Positions 9,196 to 19,420 of a stretch of 24,734 bases of DNA are shown piece after piece (within the stretch, counting starts at the first letter, position 1; each line of letters starts with the position of its first letter). This DNA is from Priapulus caudatus (taxonomy: Eukaryota; Priapulida; Priapulimorpha; Priapulimorphida; Priapulidae): positions 238,566 through 263,299 of the forward strand of contig NW_014577264.1 of NCBI RefSeq assembly GCF_000485595.1, in the 5' to 3' direction. The notes under the pieces were generated by a model. It saw nothing but the letters and a program-made list of their open reading frames with translations. It had not been told where the DNA came from and made no database searches. Position numbers and translations under genes: made by a program.

Positions 9196-10140
9196 GCACT
9201 GTTTGCTTTGCCTAATTTCTAACGCACGTTTTTTATACGTGCTACAGTACCAGCAGATACTTGTTGTCTAAGGCTCCATGATGTTCAAACGAGTGGTTCT
9301 TTTTAGCGATAGTATTGGTTTTTTTGGCGTTCATGCGAGCATCAACATGAATGATGAAGTGTGCGTTTTCTGTCACTTCTACTGTAACCGTGGATTTTTT
9401 AATTTAGCCTTAACATAACCCTCTCACTTAGGTCCGAATGTATTCTGGATCACCCTTCAATATTGGAATCCTGAATACTGTTTTCCGTGTACGTTCAAAG
9501 TTTTCATTATTTGCTGAGAGTTGTCCCTGCCGATACCAGCATTTTATCCTCTAACTGCTTCTTTTGAAAATGTCTAGCCTATGTTGTTGATGGCTACACT
9601 GACCTTCGCTGTCCGCCCGCTTGCTTCTGAACTGGATGGATTGTTGTTACTGCAGTCTCAACTATTTGCTTTAACGCATTGCACTTTCGAATTTCTATCA
9701 CATACTGTGCTCTATATTTTCATAATTTATTTATGTTACTACAATGATCTTTGTCTACCAGGAATACTCGTCTAGCTCAACACATATTTGCTCGCAAATG
9801 AGCATCTATATATCCTATCTATCTTCTAAGACTTTAGTACATCTCACAAGTTTCTCAGTGAGTGTTTTAGATAAGTTATTTTGTACAAATTGCTCGGCGC
9901 CCAACTTTATCCATTGCGAACATACATGCCTATGAGCATGCGCATCGTTAGATCAGGAAAATACGACGAACTTGAAAGTGTAAACAGTTACGCGGCTACT
10001 ATACCACGTGACGGGGCGTGACTCACGAAGATGTTAGGATCTGACAGTTTCATTGCAGCTGTGTGGTCACAGGGGAAATCTCCCAGTTTCATCAGCCTGC
10101 AGACTGACATTTTTATTTTTGGCGCCATTTTACTAGTATC
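9195..10140 (-). mobile_element. BEL/Pao 5' leader/LTR and gag start, fragment inserted in family A
   Basis: About 945 bp aligning in the same orientation with 21,445-22,392, again mainly with one-base indels. The gag part lies near 9195-9520 (KKRALEIRQSKQ corresponds to KKAVLEIGESKQ in the other copy). The leader or LTR, with a TGGCGCC motif and a CTATCTAT run, occupies the rest. The piece ends in family A coding sequence at about 9195. At about 10139 it ends at the same base as the other copy (ACTAGTAT), a few bases before the N gap. Only the element's 5' portion is present. Confidence 0.78.
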
Positions 10141-10145
10141 AATAT

Positions 10146-10170
10146 NNNNNNNNNNNNNNNNNNNNNNNNN
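10146..10170. other. Assembly gap (25 N)
   Basis: A run of 25 N lies between the BEL fragment and the family A N-terminal fragment. Its true length is unknown. More of the BEL element could be hidden here, and the join could be a scaffolding choice. Confidence 1.
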
Positions 10171-10900
10171 GTGCAGTCCGGAGCAGTGAGACAAACTTTC
10201 AAGAGCGTTGCTGGAGATGTTGTTATTCCAGAGATCCCTCTTGGCCTTTCGTTGATTTGTTGAGGCTGTTCCATCGCTGATCAACCACCAATTCGTGTGA
10301 ATGGATACGGTTGCTGGTATTCACTGCAAACTCACCATTGGTGAAGCTCTGCCATAGTTCTGGAGTAGAGGTTTTATGCATCCATGCGTGCGATGAACTC
10401 TGGAATGTTTGCAGCATAATCTAGCCTGGCATATGCAAAGAAGTACTTTACTAAGGATGCTCAAGTGATATCCAAGTAGAGGTGCCAGTTACCTTCCCGT
10501 ATAGCCCTCTGGAACTCGTAACAGTGTCATCACCTGCCGCACATGTACATCCTAGCCCATTGAACATTGGGTCTGTCTTACGACCTAGCGTCAAACTCTC
10601 GTAGCTGTTTCTCAAGGATTGGAAGGATTCTATATCCATTTTGAATGCCTAGTGCCGCTTTGCAACGCCTGTCTTATCCGCGCATGCTTCAGTCAGCTGC
10701 TTTACGCTGGCTACCAAGGCGTCACGTACAACAGGTTGATCCTCAAGCGAATTTCTCCATCCAGAGATGCGCAAGAGTGCCTGAAGAGTCTTAACTGGTG
10801 CGCTTTGATCGCTCTGTTGTAATGATTGCCATTTAAAATCTGCTTGATACAGCTACGCTACTGTACAGATCTGCTTCTTTGCCATGCGTCGTCAAGACCT
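10171..10900 (-). pseudogene. Family A gene, N-terminal part (copy 2)
   Basis: Minus strand, same sequence as 1-690 but broken by more one-base indels, so the frame shifts repeatedly: NGNHYNRAIKAHQL (about 10815), PELWQSFTNGEFAVNTSNRI (about 10330), LNKSTKGQ (about 10250), TTSPATLLKVCLTAPDC (about 10190). The TAG that interrupts copy 1 is also present here at 10649-10651. The last residues before the gap, LTAPDC, are followed in the protein family by the stretch that reopens at 9190 (RLADESERLVA). This fragment and 7455-9195 are therefore the two halves of one gene with the BEL piece between. Confidence 0.65.
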
Positions 10901-11350
10901 TAAATTATTTAAAACATTTATAAAATTATGACTGATTAGATATTATGTCTTGACTAGAAATACAAAGTTAAAAACTAAATAGAGTCCGATTGCGTTTAAA
11001 ATTTAAAATGCGTGGGTAAGATTATAATATTTATTTTGTATAATAACGTCGAAAACCTGTTTCTATCCATGCAAACAGAGTTCAGATGAAAGTTGTCTCA
11101 ACTATAATGCATTTGTACTCAAAACTCTATGAACACATTTTGATTATACGTTTAAAATTAATGTTGAATACCCAAAAATATACAAATCGCTTTAAAAAAC
11201 GCGCCATTTATGAATTCAAAATGGCGGCCTAAATGTTAATGGAAAAACTGGCCCACCATTTTTTCTTAATCAGTGATGTTTCTAGGGGTGTATTAAACAT
11301 GGGTGCCAAGAATCTACCAAAATTTTGCTTTTATACATAAGCACAGACTA
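10196..11350. repeat. 1.14-kb direct repeat, copy 2
   Basis: Counterpart of 1-1143. It includes the family A N-terminal fragment and the AT-rich flank at about 10900-11345. Indels exceed substitutions. Similarity ends at 'acagacta'. Confidence 0.9.
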
Positions 11351-12515
11351 TTTCCAGCCAAGGTGCTACAGGTATTCTTATTTATTCATTTAAAGCACAA
11401 GCCGATTGTAATATCTTATAAACGCATATAGTTTCAGCTTATAATATGATAAAATTTGCCCTAAATGGAATATGTTCGTTTTCGCGTTAAATTAGCCATT
11501 TAGCGTATAAATTATAATTGCACTTTTGTGATTAGCTCTCCGCGTTCACTTTACCTGCAAAAAATAAAGAATGCAAACATACGCAACTTGTTTTTCAGCG
11601 GTTGGCCAGCACGGTCGCGGGTGTCATGGCGTCCGTTCAAATTTCGTAGCGTTGATGTGCTAAAATAATTTAATTAAGTAGCTGCCGTGACAAATACATG
11701 TGGCGTATAGAGCGATTTGTTATACAGTAAGTACAGTTGTATGCCAGTAAATCCTTTAGAGCGCTACTATCCCTTTAATGGACAAAGCGTACAACATAAT
11801 GTACAACATAATGCTACGCACTTTAACTTATTACAATTGGAATCTATCATAAAAAACATAAATCGTTGTACAATATAGTTGGTGATGGTAATAAGCTGCA
11901 CAAAACATAAGTACCACAGACTTCAAGTAATACAATTAATTATATCAATACACATAGCCCGCGCGATGGCGCCTTCATAGAAATCACGTTCGCGCGCAAA
12001 TCAATTTCCACGTTGCGCGCAAAACATTCAATTTTTTGATACGCATGTTGCGTTTCTTCAACCATTCAACGGCTTGCTGCCACTTACAAGAGAAGAGATT
12101 CTTATTTCATCACCTGTGTCTGCATGTGCATCTTGCACAAATGTTATTCGGCTGCATTATTTGGCATGTTTTGGGTGTCTGATCTACGACTACGCTATGC
12201 CTACGGTTATCTAAAATCTTACGTTTTACACCGATTGGCAACGTGTGTCGTTTGTGCACTCTATTTTGAAAAAATAAAACCGAGGATTTAAAAGGTCTCT
12301 GTGTATGTCTGTACAACCCCTCGTATGTTCATATTCCCAAAGCCCGTTTACATTTCATCGCTAGAATAAGCTCTTTTTAAGCCCAGCGTTTGCGCCAGTG
12401 TGTCATACACTGTTAGATCGATGCGTACACTTGCCGTTACGCATGTAGATTGCGTTCTGAAGAAGATACTATATTTGCGTCAGTGTTACGTACGTTGTCC
12501 TGGAGACGTACGTCA
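11351..12515. other. AT-rich noncoding
   Basis: No coding frame, tRNA or recognisable element. A 12-base unit, GTACAACATAAT, occurs twice in a row at about 11788-11812. GCGCGCAAA-type strings occur near 11990-12025. Confidence 0.6.
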
Positions 12516-12765
12516 CGCGACAATGTAACCGGGCACTGACGGAGGGGGGGGGCCTAAGCGCAAGGGCTGATGTGAGGTTGCGGGGAAGAGTGTGCGGCGC
12601 CGACGGGCCGAGGTTGTGTGACTAGGAAAGTCGTGTAGAGGCGTGAGCGGTGTTTGTGTGAGCGGGGCAAGGGGCTGTGTGATTGCGCTGTGGTTCGGGA
12701 GGGTCACGTCTTCTAGCTGCGGACTGGGCGGCGGGGGGCCGGTGCAGTACGCACGTGTTTGTCCA
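12516..12765. other. GC/CpG-rich patch with long G runs
   Basis: A G- and CpG-rich stretch in otherwise AT-rich DNA. It includes a run of nine or more G (about 12543), GGCGCCGACGGGCC (about 12596) and GGGCGGCGGGGGGCC (about 12726). It could be a CpG-island-like or G-quadruplex-prone patch. No gene start is visible beside it. Confidence 0.5.
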
Positions 12766-12778
12766 CGATGAGATGTAG

Positions 12779-12850
12779 CTATATATATATGTCATAGATA
12801 TAATATGTAATATATATATATTATATATATATATATATCATATTATATAA
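12779..12850. repeat. (AT)n microsatellite
   Basis: Nearly pure alternating A and T with a few interruptions, directly after the GC-rich patch. Cruciform- and slippage-prone. Confidence 0.9.
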
Positions 12851-12854
12851 TTTC

Positions 12855-13012
12855 TACGTGCGACCGGAGTGTGTGCGGTGTATAGTTGTATTGCCCATAC
12901 AATATAATAATGTATATACATTATGTACTTACGTGCGCCCGAGTGTGTGCAGTGTAATATATCATAGGATATATGTATGTGTATCTATGTACTACGTCGC
13001 CGAGTGTGCGCG
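12855..13012. repeat. Three-copy degenerate minisatellite
   Basis: TACGTGCGACCGGAGTGTGT-type units begin at 12855, 12930 and 12993, separated by AT-rich text. The intervals are about 75 and 63 bases. An open frame across this region is an accident of the repeats. Confidence 0.6.
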
Positions 13013-13424
13013 TGCGGTCTGTGGTGTGTGTTTACGTGTATATATGTGTACATGTGCGCTGCGTGCGCGTTGTTTGTGGGCGTGCGCATGTATTGTAAGT
13101 ATATATGTATTCACTAGTAATGAGATAACAAAATGAGATATAATCGCACCTTTATATGTCGTTAGTCAAATTAAACTCAGATAAGTAATTGAAGTTTAGT
13201 TATGTAACCATACTACTGGTTGCTTATAGCGACAGAAAACTGCGGTCCCCTGAACCTAAATCTACTTTCCATGTAATTACACCGCCACTTGCTCTGTAGT
13301 CACCCTGATTTAGATTTTTTGATTTTGATTTTAATTGTATTATATCTAGGGACGATGGATTAGATAATATGATTTTAAATTGATTGATTTTAGATGTTGC
13401 CGATCAGCGTCCGTATGAATTGCG
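13013..13424. other. Noncoding, GT-rich then AT-rich
   Basis: GTGTGTG-like text to about 13100, then AT-rich sequence with repeated GATTTTGATTTTAA-like runs near 13310-13395. No gene seen. Confidence 0.55.
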
Positions 13425-13556
13425 GCGCGCAAAACCCAGTGCGCGCGTGCTGTGCGTGAGAAAACCCGTGCCGCGCGTGAGAAAACCGATGCGCGCGCTG
13501 CTGCCATGAGAAACCGTGCGTGCGGTCGTGCATGCAGAAAACCCGCTGCGTGTCAT
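13425..13556. repeat. Five-copy GAGAAAACC/CG-rich minisatellite
   Basis: About five degenerate units of 21-30 bases, each joining (G/C)A(T)GAGAAAACC-like text to a TGCGCGCG-like tail. The A-runs fall at 13431, 13461, 13482, 13511 and 13538. Confidence 0.7.
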
Positions 13557-14100
13557 CCTGTCGTGTAGCGTGCGCCGTAGTGTGTTAGCTTTCCGCGAGC
13601 CATTAAATTCGGTCTAGCATTAGGTTTGTAATCGCTTCGTCAACAACGTATGATTGTATGAATTGTAAAAGTAGTAGCAGATCGATAGCCGACGTATTCT
13701 CGTGCGAAATTCACATGCATGTTTATACACGATCATGTACATCTGTGGCTGTCTCGATTACTCAGGTAGGTCGTCGTCTCGCCGATCAAGGGCGGAGGGA
13801 TTTTATGTAATTCGATCATGACGTCATAGCGATTAAATTTTATTGTTGGTTTTTTTTTTTTGCCTTAGTTAATATAGTTATTTGCGTGGGTAAAGCCGAC
13901 ATGGTCACAACGATGTCTACTAATCATCTCCAGCACGAATATGGTCACCTAGAGCGGCGCACTGTAGCCGGTTATGTGTGTGCCCGACGGTTAAAGCGAC
14001 TGTTGTTAAGTAATTCGTCAGTAAGAGACCCATCTTGGGGTCTGTGCGCACTATGGTCAGGCATGTAATAGAAGTCGATCTACTTTATGTCAAGGATATT
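13557..14100. other. Noncoding
   Basis: No recognised gene. A short open frame at 13886-14068 on the plus strand has no family features. A T-tract lies at about 13850-13860. Confidence 0.5.
13819..13826. promoter_or_regulatory. Consensus CRE palindrome
   Basis: TGACGTCA, the full CREB/ATF site, occurs once. There is no nearby gene to regulate, so it may be chance. Confidence 0.3.
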
Positions 14101-14105
14101 ATTTA

Positions 14106-14157
14106 ATATATATATATATACCTATATATTAAATATAGGTAATATATATATATATAT
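14106..14157. repeat. AT-rich inverted repeat
   Basis: (TA)n-CCTATAT on the left pairs with ATATAGG-T(A)-(AT)n on the right across a short AT loop, giving a stem of roughly 20 pairs with one bulge. More (AT)n follows to about 14190. Confidence 0.75.
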
Positions 14158-14190
14158 AATTCATATTATATATATTATATATATATTATT

Positions 14191-15349
14191 CAACACATAT
14201 TCACTGGCAGTGCGTAGCGTCTCACTCACACTATAGCGGTCTACGTCAGATACCACTAAGTCAAATACCTGTCTAGCGTTTTTCATCAAAAATGTACTGG
14301 AATATGTTGATGAAATGTGTTAATAACATCTTGTACCTGCTGCGTGTGTATGTTCGTACGTGCACATTATTATTGTTCGATGCATTGAATATCTATATGT
14401 GTGGCTAGTGTTGTTTAATTCAGTTTGACTGTGAATATTCACATAATACGCAGAATTCAAGAATTCCAATTGGAAGCGTTTTTCGATAAAAAACAAACTG
14501 CCACAATTTTGCATTAATCAACTTAACGATGCCATGTTATCGGGAGTAGCATGATATCAAGTGCCTTTTCGACTGCATTTGATGGTGCTGTATTTCTGAT
14601 TGACGACAATTGTTTATAAAGAGAAGTATCCCAGACAGTGTCTGTCTGTTTGTATCAAACATTCTTTTTCCTTTTCTTATTTTCTCAATTCATCATTCTG
14701 TTGTTGTTGTTCGGTTCCCTCTGCTATGTTTAGCGTAAGATATGTGCAGGTGCCGTTGCCGCCGAGTGCGAGGCGCGTTAAGTGATTTATACATACACAT
14801 TTAAAAGTTTCCTTTTCGATCGAGAGATATGAACAATTAAAATATAAATACGTACTAGCCGTTGTTACTTAGATCAGTGTCTTCAAAACATATAATTCTT
14901 CACAAATGGTAATTGAAATTTACACATTGTTAATAGTCACATCATTAGGCTAGAGTAATCACTCATTAGAAATTACAAAAAATAACACCATCAGCGTTGT
15001 ATGACCTAAACAGCGTTTCCGGCTTTTCACAAGTAATGCCTAGTCCAGCTTCCAATCTGGAAAGCAAGCTGTAACAGTGAGTTGCATCGTTGCTGATTCA
15101 CAGTTGGTCCAGTTCACATGTGTCTTGTCGCTGCTCGCGTCTTCACAGAGCAAGTTGCTCTTAACATGTGGCGTCTGGACAGTTCGAGATATACTTTCTG
15201 CTTACATCTGTACGACATCTCTCTTTAGAATTTATACATTGTCGGGTGTGGTTATAGAGTGTCTTTCATAGCGTAAGCTTCCACTTTAAATGTTTTCATG
15301 TTACATTTAAATAATTTTACTCTTCGTCGTTTTTCTTTCCTTTGGTATT
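14191..15349. other. AT-rich noncoding
   Basis: No gene, RNA or element recognised. Short open frames on either strand here lack any family signature. Confidence 0.55.
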
Positions 15350-16000
15350 CTCTTACACAGTGCGCTTCTCATGTGGGTCTCCTTACGTCTGATTGTGAGA
15401 ACTGGCAGCATCACACAATTTCGCACTTATATGGTTTCTCTCCCGTGTGAGTTCTTCATTGTGTGTCTTCACAGCCACACAAAATGCGAGAAGGCCAGCA
15501 TTCACACAGATGCACCTTATACGGTTTCTCTCCCGTGTGATTATCATGTGTGGTCTTCACATTACCCAGTATGGGAGAAGGTAGTAATCACACAGATCGC
15601 ATTATCGGTTTCTCTTCCCGTATGAGTCTCTCATGTGTGTCTTCACATCACCGACTGCCCGATGAACAGTAGCATCGACACATATCGCCACGTCTATACT
15701 GCGTTTCTCGTGCCGTGTGAGTTCTCATGTGTCTCTTCACAGCACCGAAATGCGAGAAGGCAGCATCCACAGTTCACACTTATACGCGTTCTCTTCCGGT
15801 GTTGACTGTCTCATGGTGCGTCTTCACAGCACGTCAGACTGCCCGAGAAGGTAAGCATCACATCAGATCACGCACTGATATGGTTTCTCTCGTGTGAAAT
15901 TCTCATGTGTGTCTGTCACATGACTCGGGCATAGGATGATAGGCAGCATCACACAGATACGCCACTAATATGATTCGCGTTTTTCCCGGAATGAATTGTC
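15350..16000 (-). pseudogene. C2H2 zinc-finger array, degenerate
   Basis: On the minus strand, HTGEKPYKC-type linkers recur at about 15970-15993, 15879-15897, 15781-15805, 15695-15720, 15603-15625, 15518-15540 and 15428-15450. The spacing is 84-95 bases, the period of Kruppel-type fingers. A typical unit reads CDLCDAAFSHFGAVKTHMRT, with the CxxC and HxxxH pairs recognisable in several units. The last unit, near 15380, ends HMRS. Seven to eight fingers would bind DNA in sequence. Indels in nearly every unit prevent one frame. This is either an old pseudogene or a real exon with sequencing errors. No N-terminal effector domain or start is visible upstream of 16,020. Confidence 0.8.
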
Positions 16001-16489
16001 ACGTATTCCAATCGGGCTTTCAGGGAAGGCATGTTCTTGTTAAGTGCTGAAAGTTACGATCCATGGTTGTTTTGCTTCGAGAATGGCCTCGTCACAGAGA
16101 ATCAAATCCTGATATAGGCCTTCTCCTACAAATTCATTTAAGAAGAATTCAGAATGGCAATGGTGATGAACTATGTATGTGAATGGAGTTTAGCATGACG
16201 CTAGAGCAAATGAAAGTGATCAATTACGCTGTAGTCACCTTGGCTGTGTGAACTAGAAGAGCGAAGGGGATATGTAAAAGCAAGAAGTATATATGGAGAA
16301 CTCCCACTATTATAGCATATTCTTCCCATTATATACTCTTGATAATGATGATATTATGAGCTAATTTTTTATGTGAAAATAAAGCGTTTCAGATCTGTTG
16401 CTACAAGATGAATGGCGTTGACCGTAGGCAGACACCTAACATACATAGTAAAATGCCAAAAATCTACCTAATTTTACATAATTAAAAAA
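16001..16489. other. Noncoding
   Basis: No recognised gene. The first 80 bases may hold an eroded extra finger or spacer of the zinc-finger gene. The remainder is AT-rich. Confidence 0.45.
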
Positions 16490-16852
16490 ATAGAGTAAAA
16501 AACCCCGTTGTGATATGGTTTTGGGCAGTCCTTTATTCATTTCAATACCAGAAATGAGCAAAATCCGTTGAACTGACTTATGGCCATTTTTCCATTTTGC
16601 CCAAAAAAGTGAGCGTGGCTCGAAAGTAGGTCGAACTGGCCTGCCTCCAAATATAGACGTTCAAAACCTTCTCTCCCATAGGAGCTAACAACTATCTGCA
16701 ATGTGAAAACATGGTGGGTCCAAACAGTTCCTGAGTTATAGTGACATAGCATGTTGACGGACGACGAACAGACGAGACGGTACGTACTGGCACCTATGGC
16801 AATACTGAATTAGCGCTCATCTTGATGATGTCAGGTGAGCTAAAAAACAAGC
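16490..16852 (+). repeat. Probable interspersed repeat (SINE/MITE-like)
   Basis: A block ending in a GAC-rich tract (GACGGACGACGAACAGACGA, from 16756), then CTCATCTTGATGATGTCAGG and TGAGCTAAAAAA. I associate this ending with high-copy short repeats in invertebrate genomes. No coding capacity. Boundaries and class are uncertain. Confidence 0.35.
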
Positions 16853-16984
16853 CCTAGTCATGTTTTCCCAAATCAGCCTGATTAGTTCTTTATATATCAC
16901 AACAGTATCATTAAAACATCACGTGTATGTCTTCAATCTGTGAACGATCAAGCACATAAAACATCATGAATATAAATATGCCTG

Positions 16985-16998
16985 AAAAAAAAAAAAAA
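16985..16998. repeat. Poly(A) tract
   Basis: A run of about 14 A just before the GC-rich island. It could be a retroposon tail, but no AATAAA or source sequence is clear. Confidence 0.4.
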
Positions 16999-17036
16999 CT
17001 TTAATTACGATAAACGATCAGCTTAAGCTAAATGTC

Positions 17037-17760
17037 ACACTGGGGCCGCGACTGCTCACGCGATTACGCCGGATGGGGCCATTGATCTGCCCGGACGTAA
17101 AATTTTTAATCGTGGCGATCGAAGGTAAAAAAATACTAGACGGGTCGAAAAAAAGCATCATCGGGCCGCCGATACGGGCCGGACCAGCACGGCAGCGCCA
17201 CGCCGACCATCCTGGATGAGCCGCGATGGAAAGCCGGGGGACCCAGCACGGAGTCAATACGCGGACGCCCCGGGACTGCCTCGGCACCGCCACGACCTGA
17301 TCCGGCCATCCGTGCTCCCATCCATGGTTGGTCCGCCTTGATCCGTAGCTGATCCGTTGAGCGACACAAAATCGACACGGATGAGCCACGGATGGGGCCG
17401 GTTCAGCCGGTGTGGGTCGCCGGTTCAACACTGGCTGCCATTACGGACTGTCCCGGACCTACACGGACGCGCACTGAACGTCCAGGACCACCCAGATGGG
17501 GAAAACTTCCGGACCGAGCCCGGCATCACCCCGGAAATTTTAAACCAGTTTTAAACTTCCGGGGCGAATATTCCGGAATGCGCAGACATCAAGGACCACC
17601 GGACCGGCCGGACCTCCAGGACCGTCCAGGACGCCAACAAGAATCTCTCACTGAACCGGATCAGATCGCAGCGTTCCGGCCCGGTCGCCGGCAGTTGGTG
17701 TTGACTTTAGCTTTTTCCATCTTTCAGCTCCGCCGGCATATTGGTACGTCACTGCTCCCC
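17037..17760. other. CCGG-rich GC island of unknown origin
   Basis: About 720 bases of strongly GC-rich sequence between AT-rich flanks, dense in CCGGA/TCCGG and GGACC strings. CCGGATGGGGCC recurs (17069, 17389), as do several GATCCG strings. Open frames of 80-137 codons exist on both strands, but their Pro/Arg/Gly-rich composition follows from the base content and no domain is seen. It holds the palindrome at 17529-17564. It could be a nonautonomous element, a satellite-derived unit or foreign DNA; I recognise none. Confidence 0.5.
17529..17564. repeat. 36-bp imperfect palindrome
   Basis: The outer eight bases, CCCCGGAA, pair perfectly with TTCCGGGG. The AT-rich inner part pairs at 7 of 10 positions (15 of 18 overall). 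Further TTCCGG motifs flank it at about 17507 and 17571. Confidence 0.8.
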
Positions 17761-18880
17761 TCGACACAATCACACACAGCCTAGAAGCGTCTTCATTTTA
17801 TTGGTAGAATAAAGCTATTCTAAACGCATCGCCTGCAGTTTGTTTGTACACTGTAGATTCAGTGAAGTTATTTATGCAGCATCTGTTTGTGAATGAAGAA
17901 GCTCTATTGGTCAGTTGTTTACACAATTAGCATCACATCACAACTTACACAGCCAATATATGTTATGTATATTAATCTAAATATATGTCATGCAAAGATA
18001 TTTTAAAAACCTCTCATAGAATGTGCATCTTTTTATTTGATATTCTGTGGGCTTTGATTTTGCATTCTCTCTTTGTGCGCTAAGCCGCTATTGGATTCTG
18101 TTATAACATTGGTCAGTGGCTGAACGGGGGTTGCACCCCCCCTCTAAATCCCCCACTGAGTTTTAAGGACGATATTCATTGACGATGTTTAGGACGATGT
18201 TTTCATTGAAAATAAATACAAAAGGTAGCAACATAACATAAACCACATGCTGGGTGTGCGCGTTGGTGCACATATAGTGACAACTAACCAATGATGTATT
18301 CCGAGCACTAGAACAGGCCGGGAATATCCCTAGTATATGGTATTACCCGCTTTATTATTTCGATTAATATACTATTTGTACACACACATTTATACACCTG
18401 TAGATTCCGGACAAAGCTCACTGGCGTTTCTGATATTGGCTGTCTCATTTTTCACCATTATCGCGAAAAACACTCATGTTATACTATGTCGTAGCAGCCC
18501 ACTGAAACCAAGCATAGTCATGTTAATTTAGTTTTTTTCTCCAATTAGTTTTATCAAATTTAACGTCACAAAACCTTTACTTCTTATATCTACGAGTAGC
18601 TGCTGTGTATCATAAATAATTAAATACCAAAAATAATTATTCAATAGGGATCGAATACTCTGATACTTTAAAATCGATTCACTCCACTAACTACGATTAG
18701 GCCTACTCTACTTTTTATTATTTACGTAGGCCTATACAAAATGTATCTGAGATGTACTTATTTCGTCAATCGTAACATTAGCCCTGGCACTCACGTAAAG
18801 TACCGCCATTGTATCGTGCTGTTTTGTAATTAGGTGAATGTCTAGGCCTACTGGTATGGTATGGAGAAATGCGCTAGTGT
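17761..18880. other. AT-rich noncoding with G5/C7 hairpin
   Basis: No gene recognised. GGGGGTTGCACCCCCC (18126-18141) forms a strong small hairpin. The plus-strand open frame at 18337-18531 is hydrophobic but has no supporting context. Confidence 0.5.
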
Positions 18881-18888
18881 TGGTCATA

Positions 18889-18906
18889 CGCACACACACA
18901 CGCGCG
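18889..18906. repeat. (CA)n/(CG)n microsatellite
   Basis: ACGCACACACACACGCGCGC, a short alternating purine-pyrimidine run that favours Z-DNA. Confidence 0.85.
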
Positions 18907-19420
18907 CCGTGACGTACGCACGTCCGCACACATAGACATACGATTTGAAATGAAGTAATGGTCATGAAAATACTTGGAATCCTGCGATACATAAGGTGCT
19001 AGCATGGTCTTGGGACTTAATAGATTATTCCCTTACGATTATTTATATTGCCGCGGTGAACTACATCGCCTTAAGCCAGGCACAATATGAGTTTTGAGGT
19101 TGTTTTGTTTGAAATTAGTGTTTGTTAATAACTATATAGCGTCATTTAAATAGAAAATGGTCGTATTACTAACTATTGGCCCTGACACACATTGACGATT
19201 TAGCCAGCGTATGCCGGACGTATCAAAAATTTGGTGAATACGCTGGCGTACGTCGAATAAGTACGAAGAGTTTCGCCATTCCTTCTTCCCGAGAACTATT
19301 CAACAGTGGAACCAGCGTACTGAGGCCGAGATAGACCTTATCTGTTCCACTGCCGCTGACGACAACATCTAAGCGCACACCTCCCTGCGTTATTATCCAC
19401 GTAACCGTGGGCTACGCAGT
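18907..19420. other. Noncoding
   Basis: No gene recognised between the microsatellite and the broken end of the BEL/Pao pol at about 19,441. Confidence 0.5.

Noticed and set aside
11351-12515. Possible tRNA or promoter
   Set aside because: No A/B box pair or cloverleaf could be made out by eye, and no TATA with a following frame.
12858-13136. 92-codon plus-strand open frame
   Set aside because: It lies wholly in the GT/AT minisatellite; composition is Cys/Val/Tyr-rich because of the repeat.
17018-17784. Overlapping open frames of 80-137 codons on both strands
   Set aside because: Stop codons are rare because the region is GC-rich; no domain or codon pattern supports coding.
18337-18531. 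Hydrophobic plus-strand frame
   Set aside because: AT-rich DNA readily gives hydrophobic chance frames; no signal or family support.
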